Below, one piece after another: positions 52,168-59,965 of a DNA stretch of 64,000 bases (its first letter is position 1; the number at the start of each line of letters is the position of its first letter). A program made the translations under genes and the position numbers. The stretch lies in IMG/VR virus record IMGVR_UViG_3300049491_000418, positions 42,776 through 106,775 of that record. One strand, written 5' to 3'. A model generated the notes under the pieces. It saw nothing but the letters and a program-made list of their open reading frames with translations, did not search any database and was not told the origin of the DNA. Source of the DNA: a virus.

Positions 52168-52395
52168 TTATTTTTTTTCAAACTCTAATTTACTAATATC
52201 AGGCATATCTCTTAAGAAGTCAACAGATTTAAAATTATGATTATACTTCTTTTTTATTTCATTAGCCCTTAATTTAAAAGAACTATTATGACAAGGAGGA
52301 GTTTTAGGAAATTTTTCCCTAAGAGAATCAAGATTGTTAGGCACCACTCCTCCTATCCTAACATACCATTGCAAAAATTCTTCTAGTGTTTTCAT
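52168..52395 (-). CDS. Hypothetical protein, 75 aa
   Basis: Helical and basic with a Trp/Tyr near the start (LEEFLQWYVRIGGV). Not recognised. Confidence 0.6.
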   Translation of the reverse strand: MKTLEEFLQWYVRIGGVVPNNLDSLREKFPKTPPCHNSSFKLRANEIKKKYNHNFKSVDFLRDMPDISKLEFEKK

Positions 52396-52397
52396 GG

Positions 52398-52610
52398 TTA
52401 TATTTTATTAAAAAATAATGGATTTTTGAGAAACATTCTCCTTTTTCTATTAAAAAATTTCTTAGCACCAACACCTAATTTATGAGGCAATACAGATTTA
52501 AAGACATGCTCATATCTTTCTCTTTCTTTTTTCTTCCAAGGATTTGTTCCTGACATTTTATCAGCTCTAGAACTAGCACTTTCTCCATGATGGCAATTTT
52601 TTGTTCTCAT
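52398..52610 (-). CDS. Hypothetical basic protein, 70 aa
   Basis: Lys/Arg-rich (NPWKKKERERYEHVFK, GAKKFFNRKRRMFLK), suggesting nucleic-acid binding. Coupled by a 4-nt overlap to the upstream gene. Confidence 0.6.
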   Translation of the reverse strand: MRTKNCHHGESASSRADKMSGTNPWKKKERERYEHVFKSVLPHKLGVGAKKFFNRKRRMFLKNPLFFNKI

Positions 52611-52846
52611 AATTCATGTGTTAAAAATGCTTTAATTTTAGCAACAACTTCATCAAAATTTTCTCCTTCAAATCTCTGTTCTCCTTTGGTATTTTGATTT
52701 TCAAATTCTACAACACCATAAGCAGACCATTTACCCTTCCATTCATCCCTATAAACAACCATAATTCTTTTTACAGATTCTTTATTAAAAGGCTGAGCTA
52801 TTGTTCCACTTAATTTATTCTCTCTAATTTTAGTTAAATCACTCAT
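52607..52846 (-). CDS. Hypothetical protein, 79 aa
   Basis: A small alpha/beta protein (RIMVVYRDEWKGKWSAYGVV, FEGENFDEVVAKIKAFL). Overlaps the upstream gene by 8 nt. Not recognised. Confidence 0.65.
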   Translation of the reverse strand: MSDLTKIRENKLSGTIAQPFNKESVKRIMVVYRDEWKGKWSAYGVVEFENQNTKGEQRFEGENFDEVVAKIKAFLTHEL

Positions 52847-53192
52847 TCTTATAGGTTTTAATTAATTTATCTAATGCTATTAAACGTTTAATAGTAACAT
52901 CCCTTTCTTTAAGTAAAGATGTAAAAAAAGTATCCTCTTCAGAATCTATAGGTGCTACTATTTGATTAATAACATGTTCAGCTTCTTTAGGAACTTGGTT
53001 AAATCCAAATGGAAGGTGATGATATTCAGCAAATTTCTCCATTAAAGTGTAGATCTCCTTATCATCCTGTGAAAGATGATAGATTCCTCTTTCTTTAGCT
53101 TTAGCTACAAGAATTTTTGGTTCCTTGTGTCCATATCTTTGGATGAGAGACATTAATATCTCTCTTTTCACAGCTGCTGTTTTCTCAGCCAT
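52839..53192 (-). CDS. Hypothetical helical protein, 117 aa
   Basis: Start at MAEKTAAVKREILMSLIQRY (53192), making the 8-nt ATGGCTGA overlap with the gene before; a longer start exists. It is nearly all helix. The YHHLPFGFNQVPKEAEHV turn is the only landmark. Function unknown. Confidence 0.65.
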   Translation of the reverse strand: MAEKTAAVKREILMSLIQRYGHKEPKILVAKAKERGIYHLSQDDKEIYTLMEKFAEYHHLPFGFNQVPKEAEHVINQIVAPIDSEEDTFFTSLLKERDVTIKRLIALDKLIKTYKNE

Positions 53193-53541
53193 GACCAAAT
53201 GTAGCATTAAACTCATCCAAAACTTCTCCTATATCAATACCAGGATTAGTCATCTTTTTACCCACACAAAATCCAGCAAATAAAAACATCTGTTCTCTAG
53301 AATATTTTTTTTCTTCTTTCATCATTGGTGTAACATCATCTCTACCACAGTCCTTAAGAAGTTGTTCTCTTTCAGCACCATAATCAGGTTTTATTCTCCA
53401 GTTTTTTTCAGTACCATAATTTACATTTGGCCTATCCAATTGATTTTGTGGTACAAAAGAACTCCAGAAATTTGTATTATGATTACATTGAATTGTTTTA
53501 CCTTGTTTAAAAGCTTCTAAAATCTGTTCTTTCCAGTCCAT
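53185..53541 (-). CDS. Hypothetical protein, 118 aa
   Basis: MDWKEQILEAFKQGKTIQCN and WRIKPDYGAEREQLLKD resemble short phage proteins that carry a helix plus the phrase KNWRIKPD, often of unknown role. No catalytic motif. Overlaps neighbours on both sides. Confidence 0.62.
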   Translation of the reverse strand: MDWKEQILEAFKQGKTIQCNHNTNFWSSFVPQNQLDRPNVNYGTEKNWRIKPDYGAEREQLLKDCGRDDVTPMMKEEKKYSREQMFLFAGFCVGKKMTNPGIDIGEVLDEFNATFGHG

Positions 53542-53707
53542 TTCTGTCAGTTTGTTTGTTAATTCTTCTAATTAGCTTACTAATAGCTCTCTTGATTGGC
53601 TTTCTATAGGAAGATTTTCTCCTCCAAGAAGTATTACTGTTTCTAATTTCATCATATACTAATGAAACATAGCTTAAATGTGCTGCTTTCCTTTCTACTT
53701 TTTTCAT
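53507..53707 (-). CDS. Small basic protein, 66 aa
   Basis: Start at MKKVERKAAHLSYVSLVYDE (53707), just after the tRNA-like element; a longer frame would run through that RNA. The end is strikingly basic (RRKSSYRKPIKRAISKLIRR). Likely binds nucleic acid or the inner membrane surface. Confidence 0.6.
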   Translation of the reverse strand: MKKVERKAAHLSYVSLVYDEIRNSNTSWRRKSSYRKPIKRAISKLIRRINKQTDRNGLERTDFRSF

Positions 53708-53731
53708 ACTTATTAATTTTTGTTGTTTTGT

Positions 53732-53834
53732 AGGGGTAACAGGATTTGAACCTGCATGATTGATGTATATATCCATTTTATAGGCAAATGTTCAATCTTA
53801 CTTATTTAGCGTCTACCAATTCCGCCATACCCCT
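53732..53834 (-). tRNA. tRNA-Leu-like element, 103 nt, aberrant anticodon region
   Basis: Acceptor strands AGGGGTA and TACCCCT pair over 7 bp; T8-G9 and a D arm (GCG, GAATTGGTAGA, CGC) follow, and the T arm is GCAGG-TTCAAAT-CCTGT with a normal T loop. The D-arm wording is that of leucine tRNAs. Between D and T arms there are about 53 nt instead of about 32, and no clean anticodon arm next to the D arm: AGTAAGA looks like a Leu(TAA) loop but its 5' stem does not pair. A perfect 5-bp/7-nt hairpin (CATTT-GCCTATA-AAATG) lies further on and would present CTA, without the U33. So it is a tRNA-like gene of uncertain identity: a decayed tRNA-Leu, an interrupted one or a tRNA mimic. Confidence 0.65.
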
Positions 53835-53840
53835 TCCATT

Positions 53841-55031
53841 CTATTTCTTATTATTCATATTCAAGGATAAATCCATTTGAGCTTTTGCTGTCATTAACTC
53901 CATAAAGTTAAGCCCTGCATTACCTCCATTGTTTCCAGATCCTCCAGATACAAAGGTAGGAACTAAACTTCCTCCATATGCTCCAAATGCATCAGCCCAA
54001 TACTTTTGAACTTCCTTATAAGCTTGTAATTTTTGATCTAAAGCACCATCAGCTTCCATTATAAGACGCTTTTTAGTTGCAATACCCTGACCTTCCAAAA
54101 TATCTTTTTGCTTTCTTAATTCAGCTGTTTTCACATCTAATTCAGCAACTCTATTTCTGGATTCTGCTTCAGTAACAACTTTAGCTTTAATAACCTCTTG
54201 TTCCCATTTAGCTTTAGCAGCATCTGCCTCACCCTGCTTTTGGGTAGTAATGGCATCTTGAATAGCTTTTTGAGCATTAGCTTTAGAAGTTTGTACACTC
54301 ATAACTAAACGTTGTTGATCAGCAATTTGTTTTGTAACAGTTCCTGAAAATACAATTTCATTAATAGTAAAATTAGATAATACCACACCATAAGTAGCAA
54401 CGTCGGAAGCTTTAATGATTTGAGGTTTACCATCTTTATACACAATTTCTAATAATTTAGTATTGGCATCAGCAAGAGTATCTTTAGTAGCAATAGCTTT
54501 AGTTCTATAAATACCATTATTGGCTTGATCTTCTGTATAAGTCAACAAAGCTGTCTTTTTCTCAGATACTGCTTCTTTTGATGACATTAAAGGCCCAGAC
54601 ATATAAATGGCTTTAGTAACTGCTTGTTTAATTAATTTAAATTCTATAGATTCTTGTGTACCATAGTCACTATGAAGTTTTAATACCTGTTCTTTATTAG
54701 TTGGCATATACCAACGCACTGAACCAGATACTGTACCTTCACCAAAATCATTGAAACCAATTTTAATGGCACCTTTACCACCTTCATCTTCTTTATTAGA
54801 AAACCATAATTGATTACTTCTTTGATATTTGGTAACTGTACCACCTCCTTGCCAAGCCCATCCTGGTGTAGTGATAACTGACATTTCTCCTGTCATAGGA
54901 CTTTGAATTACTGCTATTTCTCCAGCAGCTATATCTTCAAAACAATTAAATGCTAAAATTACTCCAAGGATTACACCTCCTATTATCATTCCAAACTTCT
55001 TAATACCTGCTACAATTGATTCTGTTTCCAT
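53841..55031 (-). CDS. SPFH/band 7 (prohibitin-like) membrane protein, 396 aa
   Basis: One N-terminal membrane helix (about 13-30, FGMIIGGVILGVILAF) is followed by an SPFH core (EIAVIQSPMTGEMSVITTPG, SVRWYMPTN, GVVLSNFTINEIVFSG), a long Ala/Lys/Glu coiled coil (about 225-340) and a Gly/Ser/Asn-rich tail. SPFH proteins oligomerise into large membrane rings or domes (HflK/C, prohibitin, flotillin). It is encoded downstream of an anchored coiled-coil protein and an AAA+ ATPase, recalling HflK/C with FtsH, although no protease domain is present. Confidence 0.87.
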   Translation of the reverse strand: METESIVAGIKKFGMIIGGVILGVILAFNCFEDIAAGEIAVIQSPMTGEMSVITTPGWAWQGGGTVTKYQRSNQLWFSNKEDEGGKGAIKIGFNDFGEGTVSGSVRWYMPTNKEQVLKLHSDYGTQESIEFKLIKQAVTKAIYMSGPLMSSKEAVSEKKTALLTYTEDQANNGIYRTKAIATKDTLADANTKLLEIVYKDGKPQIIKASDVATYGVVLSNFTINEIVFSGTVTKQIADQQRLVMSVQTSKANAQKAIQDAITTQKQGEADAAKAKWEQEVIKAKVVTEAESRNRVAELDVKTAELRKQKDILEGQGIATKKRLIMEADGALDQKLQAYKEVQKYWADAFGAYGGSLVPTFVSGGSGNNGGNAGLNFMELMTAKAQMDLSLNMNNKK

Positions 55032-55035
55032 GTTT

Positions 55036-55302
55036 TTATTTATTTAAAGTGTTATTAATGTTATCTATTGTTTCTTTGTTTCTTTGTGTTTCTCCTAATA
55101 TGGTTTCTTTTTCAGCAGCCACTTGTTTTGCTTTCTCCTCAAGATCAGCCAAAGAACGTGCCTCTTGGTACTTTTCTTCTTTTTTCTTAAGTCTCCAGCC
55201 AGAGAACATCTGGATCAATTTAATAATTCCATAAACAACAATGGCAACTATTATTGCAAACTCTAAAACTCTTAACATAGTGGTAAATTTAAAAACCCCC
55301 AT
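55036..55302 (-). CDS. Membrane-anchored coiled-coil protein, 88 aa
   Basis: A membrane helix at about 12-31 (LEFAIIVAIVVYGIIKLIQM) precedes a cytosolic Lys/Glu/Ala-rich coiled coil up to the C-terminus. It lies 4 nt upstream of the SPFH gene and just after the terminator of the AAA+ gene. Likely a partner or anchor in the same membrane assembly. Confidence 0.72.
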   Translation of the reverse strand: MGVFKFTTMLRVLEFAIIVAIVVYGIIKLIQMFSGWRLKKKEEKYQEARSLADLEEKAKQVAAEKETILGETQRNKETIDNINNTLNK

Positions 55303-55315
55303 CTGTTGATGGGGG
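55296..55315 (-). terminator. Intrinsic terminator after the AAA+ gene
   Basis: CCCCCATC and GATGGGGG form an 8-bp stem with a 4-nt loop; leftwards it is followed by TTTTTAAATTT. It overlaps the start of the coiled-coil gene, so that gene and SPFH may depend on read-through or another start. Confidence 0.85.
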
Positions 55316-55325
55316 CCTTGGTTAA

Positions 55326-56723
55326 TTATTCATTATCCCAAACTTGTTTAACAACTCCTTTAACCTCACTAAAGTATTCTCCATCATGAAGAACAGCTTT
55401 AAGAGAATTAGCTAATGATTTCTCACTAGTAATATAGTTATCTTTAGTTTGAGCTAAATCAACTTGTCTTAAATAAGATCCAATACATACATCAAATTCT
55501 ACAGCTTTAATGGTATTATCACCACGGATAACCATTGTAGATTTAACGTTTTCAATGATTTCTGCCATAAAAGCAGGAGCAATTTTACTAGATCCAATTC
55601 TTTCATAAATAGGTTCAAAGTTTCCTTCAAGATTAACTCCTGCACAGAAAGATTTAACATATTCTCTAGAAGTGTTAGCATCTAAATAATCCATTGAAAT
55701 AATAGTACCAATTCTTTTTCCTCTTAAGAAAGTAGGATCAATTAATTCCAAGTGATTAGTAGTGAATAAGGCTATAACATTCATATCCTTAGTATCTCCC
55801 CCATCTAAAGTGTTCAAAATATCTTGCAATGCAGCATCTCTTTCACCTCTTGTTACTTGGTCAATATCCTCTACAAATACAATAATACCACTACCATTGT
55901 TATCCAATGTTTTAGCCATACGTAATGTATCAGCTAATAACTCTGGAGATTTAAGATAGATAGCAGCAAAATTGTTTTTGTTACCTAAGTTTGCTAACTT
56001 GAAAGCTAACAAGGTTTTACCTGTACCATAACCACCTTCAAGCAAAGCACCAAATTTAATTGGAATATTTACTTTTTTACAGTTGTCAGCATGTAAAATT
56101 CTTGCATATAAAGGAGCTAAAGCTACTTCCGTTTTTTCAGAAAGGATCATAACTTCTCTGTCTACACCACTCATATCAATAAGTTGTGGTTGACCTTCAT
56201 CAACATTAATGTTGATTTCAAAAGTTTGATTTTTATAAATACTATCAGTATTTAATAAAAACTTAGTTTTTTCAATAATTCTATCAATTAAAGAATTAAA
56301 TTTGAATTGACATTTACCTCTTACATAAAGCTTTCTTTCATGAAAGTCATAATGAATTCTAATTTGAGCTCCTTCTCCCATGTCTGGTAATTCAATATCA
56401 CCATAAGGTACTTTTTTACGTATTCCCCCAGCCAATATTACATCAACTGTGTTCATAGGACGTTCAGTACCTGAAGGACCTTCATTTTTACCCATAGTTG
56501 TTACTCCAATGATTTCTTCAATTGCTCTATTCAATTGATAGACACCATCACTCATAAAGCATGAGATTTTGTAATCAAAATTAGTCATTCTACCAGCGTT
56601 AGCAATTTCATTTTCTAAATAAACTACTATTTCTGGATAAGGTTTTGGCCCTTGCCCCAATTTTACTAGTTCCGCTTTTTTCTCTGTTTCCCAACTTAAT
56701 TGTACATTTTTGATAGTTTCCAT
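55326..56723 (-). CDS. AAA+ ATPase (classical clade), 465 aa
   Basis: GGYGTGKTLLAF (about 230-241) is the Walker A, GIIVFVEDIDQV (about 278-289) the Walker B with the Glu-Asp pair, ALFTTNHLELIDPTFLR the sensor 1 and second-region sequence with candidate arginine finger. The first 220 residues form a separate N domain (beta-rich, about 95-200). This is the FtsH/Cdc48-like AAA type, without a protease. It probably remodels a protein partner. Neighbours are SPFH, coiled-coil and vWA proteins, a set seen in MoxR-vWA and HflKC-FtsH assemblies. Confidence 0.87.
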   Translation of the reverse strand: METIKNVQLSWETEKKAELVKLGQGPKPYPEIVVYLENEIANAGRMTNFDYKISCFMSDGVYQLNRAIEEIIGVTTMGKNEGPSGTERPMNTVDVILAGGIRKKVPYGDIELPDMGEGAQIRIHYDFHERKLYVRGKCQFKFNSLIDRIIEKTKFLLNTDSIYKNQTFEININVDEGQPQLIDMSGVDREVMILSEKTEVALAPLYARILHADNCKKVNIPIKFGALLEGGYGTGKTLLAFKLANLGNKNNFAAIYLKSPELLADTLRMAKTLDNNGSGIIVFVEDIDQVTRGERDAALQDILNTLDGGDTKDMNVIALFTTNHLELIDPTFLRGKRIGTIISMDYLDANTSREYVKSFCAGVNLEGNFEPIYERIGSSKIAPAFMAEIIENVKSTMVIRGDNTIKAVEFDVCIGSYLRQVDLAQTKDNYITSEKSLANSLKAVLHDGEYFSEVKGVVKQVWDNE

Positions 56724-56956
56724 ACTGTTTTAAATAATTGATTAAATTTAGTTTTTGTTAATTCAAGACAGCCAAAGGTTACAAAACCTCCAACAGCCTC
56801 ATAGTCTAATTTGTCTGTAAGTGGATACCTATCACACTTACTATCTACAGCTGACTTAATCAAGGAGAACGGTATTCTTATCTCCTTGTAGATTAATTCA
56901 GCAGAGTTCTCATCATACATAATGGGTAAACCCTCCTGACTATAATCTAATATCAT
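56696..56956 (-). CDS. Hypothetical protein, 86 aa
   Basis: Overlaps the start of the AAA+ gene by 28 nt. Reads as an alpha/beta domain (ELIYKEIRIPFSLIKSAVDS, FVTFGCLELTKTKFNQLF). Not recognised. Presumably co-made with the AAA+ protein. Confidence 0.62.
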   Translation of the reverse strand: MILDYSQEGLPIMYDENSAELIYKEIRIPFSLIKSAVDSKCDRYPLTDKLDYEAVGGFVTFGCLELTKTKFNQLFKTVWKLSKMYN

Positions 56957-56960
56957 GGCT

Positions 56961-57251
56961 CTAGAATCTTTCTGCTAAAACTGATTCAGCATATGCCAAT
57001 CCATTTTCCAAGGACTCAACTTCAAGATAAACTTTAAGTTCCTCTTGGACACAATAAGGAATGGCTCTTTGCACTACAATAAGTTTTTGTCTAGCATTTG
57101 CTAAATCAAACTTAGTTTGTGCTATATCCATCTCTAATTTGGATTTTGCTTTTTGGACATTTAATTCCACTAGCTCTGATTGGACTTGAGTCTCTGATTG
57201 AGAGATCAGGTCTCTGTACTTTAATGGAGCTACCTCCTTCTTGTTTCCCAT
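56961..57251 (-). CDS. Coiled-coil protein, 96 aa
   Basis: Long uninterrupted helix (QVQSELVELNVQKAKSKLEM, LANARQKLIVVQRAI) with heptads. Overlaps the end of the 228-aa gene by 140 nt in another frame. Function unknown. Confidence 0.62.
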   Translation of the reverse strand: MGNKKEVAPLKYRDLISQSETQVQSELVELNVQKAKSKLEMDIAQTKFDLANARQKLIVVQRAIPYCVQEELKVYLEVESLENGLAYAESVLAERF

Positions 57252-57798
57252 TTTTTTCTGTTTTTAAATTATTAATTTGTTTATTTGTAAGAACGTGTGT
57301 TATAAATTGTTTAGTTGAAATCTGTGTGTAACCTGGTGCAATACCATTTCCTTTAAATGCTGCAAAACAACCTGGTGTTTTTTGAGGATAATAAATTCTA
57401 CAACCTTCTTCAGCTTTCCAATCATCTTCATAACCAAGATATTCATCTTTTTTCAAGATTAGAAACTCATTAACTAAAGCTGCATTTTTAGAAGTAATAT
57501 CTAAACACCATTTTTCTGGAATACACTCCTCAGGAGTTAATGGGGTTTCTGCATTAGCTCTAATCAAAGGCATTAGGTGTGAAACAGCGTAAACAGTTTG
57601 ATTACTATACCTAGTAACTCCCCAATATCCATTACTATTCCAAGCTATACCTTGATGTACAGGTTCAATAATTTTTATACAATTAGGACATATTTTTTTA
57701 AGATATCTTAATAGATTTTGATCTAAAGACCAACACACTCCTGAAGTTGGAAATTCTGTTAGAACTGGCCAACCTGCTTTAGTTAATTCTTGTGACAT
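57112..57798 (-). CDS. Hypothetical protein, 228 aa
   Basis: The first 180 residues look folded, with Trp/Cys/Tyr-rich segments (GVCWSLDQNLL, GYWGVTRYSNQ, KWCLDITS, CRIYYPQKTPGCFAAF). The last 46 residues are Ser/Pro/Lys-rich and read in a different frame from the overlapping 96-aa gene. The overlap starts right after an A7 run (GAAAAAAATGGG), so a frameshift or a base error there could change the true C-terminus. No family recognised. Confidence 0.6.
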   Translation of the reverse strand: MSQELTKAGWPVLTEFPTSGVCWSLDQNLLRYLKKICPNCIKIIEPVHQGIAWNSNGYWGVTRYSNQTVYAVSHLMPLIRANAETPLTPEECIPEKWCLDITSKNAALVNEFLILKKDEYLGYEDDWKAEEGCRIYYPQKTPGCFAAFKGNGIAPGYTQISTKQFITHVLTNKQINNLKTEKNGKQEGGSSIKVQRPDLSIRDSSPIRASGIKCPKSKIQIRDGYSTN

Positions 57799-57823
57799 AA
57801 TTTCTATTTGTTAAATTAAAAAA

Positions 57824-57851
57824 AGCCTTCTAGTTTTTATCCTAGAAGGCT
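57824..57851. terminator. Bidirectional-looking hairpin after the 199-aa gene
   Basis: AGCCTTCTAG and CTAGAAGGCT form a 10-bp stem with an 8-nt loop, flanked by A7 on the left and AAAAAA on the right. For leftward transcripts it ends in TTTTTTTAATTT. Confidence 0.88.
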
Positions 57852-57873
57852 AAAAAACAAATGGAAAACTAAT

Positions 57874-58473
57874 CTATTTTAAAGAATACTTAACTTTATT
57901 GACAATTAAATATTGGATGGTTCTAGGATCCACCTGTCTACTTCTTGTGTCATAATCTTTAGCAGTATCACGTTTCAATTCCATATCAATGAAATGAACT
58001 CTTCCTAAGTCATCAACATGACCATAGTGACGTCCTTTCATTACTCTTAATTTACCTGGAATTTCTTTAGTGATTGGATTCTCTATCAAATCATTAAGCA
58101 ATGCAGATGCATTCTTAAGATTTGCATTTTGAATCTCAGTAATCTTAGCAGTTTTTTCAGCTTCAAATTCCTTTTTAGTTTTTTCTGTAGCCTTAGTAAT
58201 ATAGGCAACAGTCAAAGCTATACGTGGACTATTAATGAAAATTTCTGCCAACTCTGTCATAGATTTTTGTTCTTCTTTCTCATAGAAATCAGCACAAACA
58301 GTAATTTCATTGACATATTTATGCCCCAGATTAATTCTGTGTCCATAATCATCAACTACTACTACTTTAGCTTGTTGAACTTCTTCTACTACATAGAAAC
58401 TAGTTTCAGAGAGGATTGTGCCTGGCTCAATTACTAATGCTGCTGGAGCTTTTTTTGCTGTTGTTGTACTCAT
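57874..58473 (-). CDS. Hypothetical protein, 199 aa
   Basis: N-terminal beta segment (GTILSETSFYVVEEVQQAKV), then a long Lys/Glu/Ala helix (about 100-135) and a C-terminal domain with HYGHVDDLGRVHFIDMELKR. Lies between two vWA/AAA-type genes and ends at a strong terminator. Not recognised. Confidence 0.65.
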   Translation of the reverse strand: MSTTTAKKAPAALVIEPGTILSETSFYVVEEVQQAKVVVVDDYGHRINLGHKYVNEITVCADFYEKEEQKSMTELAEIFINSPRIALTVAYITKATEKTKKEFEAEKTAKITEIQNANLKNASALLNDLIENPITKEIPGKLRVMKGRHYGHVDDLGRVHFIDMELKRDTAKDYDTRSRQVDPRTIQYLIVNKVKYSLK

Positions 58474-58494
58474 GTTTTAAATATTAAGGATTAA

Positions 58495-59328
58495 TTATTC
58501 AATGTCTTTGTAGAAACCTTTACTAACATCTTCTCCTGCAGCTACTTTACTAGAATAAGCTGATCTTGATACACTATTTACTTGCATACCTCTAGATAAA
58601 CTTTCAGGAGTATTATCATGAACAAGAGTATTGCTTATATCAAATTTGAGATTTCTTTGAGCAAAATCTACATCACGTTGTGTACCAATAAAGGTAAATG
58701 TCCAGCCAACTTTACTTAATTCTTCTATTAAAGAAGCAATATCATTAGCTCTAAATCTTCTTGATGTATTTTCTTCACCATCAGTATAGATATTAACCAA
58801 TACTTTATCAGTATCTTTTACAGAAGGCTTAACCAATGCTACAGATTTTCCAATAGCATCATATAAAGCTGTACTACCTCTGGTACCTCCTCTAAAATTA
58901 CTAACAGTTTTTAAATCAGCTAAAGTGTATCTAAAAATAAGATCATCGGAGAAATCACAAAGAGTGTAAGTATAATTTACATCAACTTTATCATTCTTGA
59001 TAGTTTCAATACCATGATTTACACCTTTAATAGCAGCAGCTATTTTACCACCACTCATAGATCCACTACTATCTAGCACATCTATAACATGTATAGTAGG
59101 TTTTACTCCCACTTTGACTTTTACAATAGGTTTTTTCTTTTCCTGAGGAACAACAACTGAAGCTCCTTTGAAAGGCAAGCTACCTTTTCCTGCTGTAACT
59201 AAAAGATCCAACAGTTTAATCATTTCTGTTGCATTTTTAAAACCTTCTTTTTTAGCTTTGTCCTCTCTAGCAGTCTTGTTGTACTGTTTGATGGCTTTCA
59301 GCATTTCTGCATTTGTTTTTGTTTTCAT
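58495..59328 (-). CDS. von Willebrand A domain protein, 277 aa
   Basis: HVIDVLDSSGSMSGGK (about 80-95) carries the MIDAS DxSGS; FRGGTRGSTALYDAIGK supplies the MIDAS Thr and NIYTDGEENTS the last Asp. All five metal ligands seem present, so it should bind Mg and a protein ligand. The N-terminal 75 residues are basic helix. vWA proteins often pair with AAA+ ATPases; here the AAA+ gene is 1.8 kb downstream in the same direction. Confidence 0.87.
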   Translation of the reverse strand: MKTKTNAEMLKAIKQYNKTAREDKAKKEGFKNATEMIKLLDLLVTAGKGSLPFKGASVVVPQEKKKPIVKVKVGVKPTIHVIDVLDSSGSMSGGKIAAAIKGVNHGIETIKNDKVDVNYTYTLCDFSDDLIFRYTLADLKTVSNFRGGTRGSTALYDAIGKSVALVKPSVKDTDKVLVNIYTDGEENTSRRFRANDIASLIEELSKVGWTFTFIGTQRDVDFAQRNLKFDISNTLVHDNTPESLSRGMQVNSVSRSAYSSKVAAGEDVSKGFYKDIE

Positions 59329-59346
59329 AAGTATTTGATTTAATTG

Positions 59347-59637
59347 TTATTTTTTCAAATTATTAAAAAACTCTTCAAAATTGGTTGGATTATTATTTTT
59401 TCCAAATTCTGATCCTACCTTTTCTAAAATCTTCTTTAGACTCTCTGCAATGTGAGTACAGGTTAGAAAAACTAATTCATCCTCTGTAAACCTACCTCTA
59501 ACTTTATGAAAAAGAGTATGTGCTTCCTCAGGAGCAGATAATCTTATTACTTCCATCATACTATTTACTACTTTAGCATTTAGAGCTTGAAAATCTATGT
59601 TTTTGTATCTCTCTTTGTCTTTTTCTTCTTCTGTCAT
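59347..59637 (-). CDS. Hypothetical helical protein, 96 aa, paralogue of the next gene
   Basis: All-helical with RFTEDELVFLTCTHIAESLK in the middle. The adjacent 99-aa protein has MTKEEMAYIVCVHAAISIED at the same place, so the two are probable tandem paralogues. Function unknown. 4-nt overlap between them. Confidence 0.68.
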   Translation of the reverse strand: MTEEEKDKERYKNIDFQALNAKVVNSMMEVIRLSAPEEAHTLFHKVRGRFTEDELVFLTCTHIAESLKKILEKVGSEFGKNNNPTNFEEFFNNLKK

Positions 59638-59933
59638 GACTTATTTTTTAAATTAGACTCAAGTGCTTCAGCTTCTTTCATAGCTTCAATCATTTTCTTT
59701 AAAGGAGGAATCTGATTAATAGCATCTTCAATAGAAATTGCAGCATGTACACATACTATATAAGCCATTTCTTCTTTAGTCATACTTTCCATAGCATGGC
59801 TATAAGGATCAACACTTATAGGTTCATCTTTAGGATTTTTGACCATAACCATCATTACTCCAGACATTTTGCCTGCAATCTCTTCAGGATTTAATCCTTC
59901 AAGAATTTTTTGGTATTCTTCATTTTTTGACAT
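59634..59933 (-). CDS. Hypothetical helical protein, 99 aa, paralogue of the previous gene
   Basis: Shares length, helix layout and the ExxxxVCxHxAxS-like centre with the 96-aa protein that follows. Many Met residues in the N-terminal third. Directly downstream (leftwards) of the tRNA-like element at 59966-60092. Function unknown. Confidence 0.68.
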   Translation of the reverse strand: MSKNEEYQKILEGLNPEEIAGKMSGVMMVMVKNPKDEPISVDPYSHAMESMTKEEMAYIVCVHAAISIEDAINQIPPLKKMIEAMKEAEALESNLKNKS

Positions 59934-59965
59934 GTGTTTGATTTTAAAATTAATACTAAGTTAGT

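Noticed and set aside
53708-53776. N-terminal extension of the 66-aa basic protein
   Set aside because: The extension reads through the 3' half of the tRNA-like element; the Met at 53707 is outside it.
53760-53790. Amber-suppressor tRNA implying TAG recoding of the phage
   Set aside because: TAG is used as an ordinary stop by several genes (21857, 26009, 29342, 45006), the giant frames contain no in-frame TAG, and the CTA loop lacks U33.
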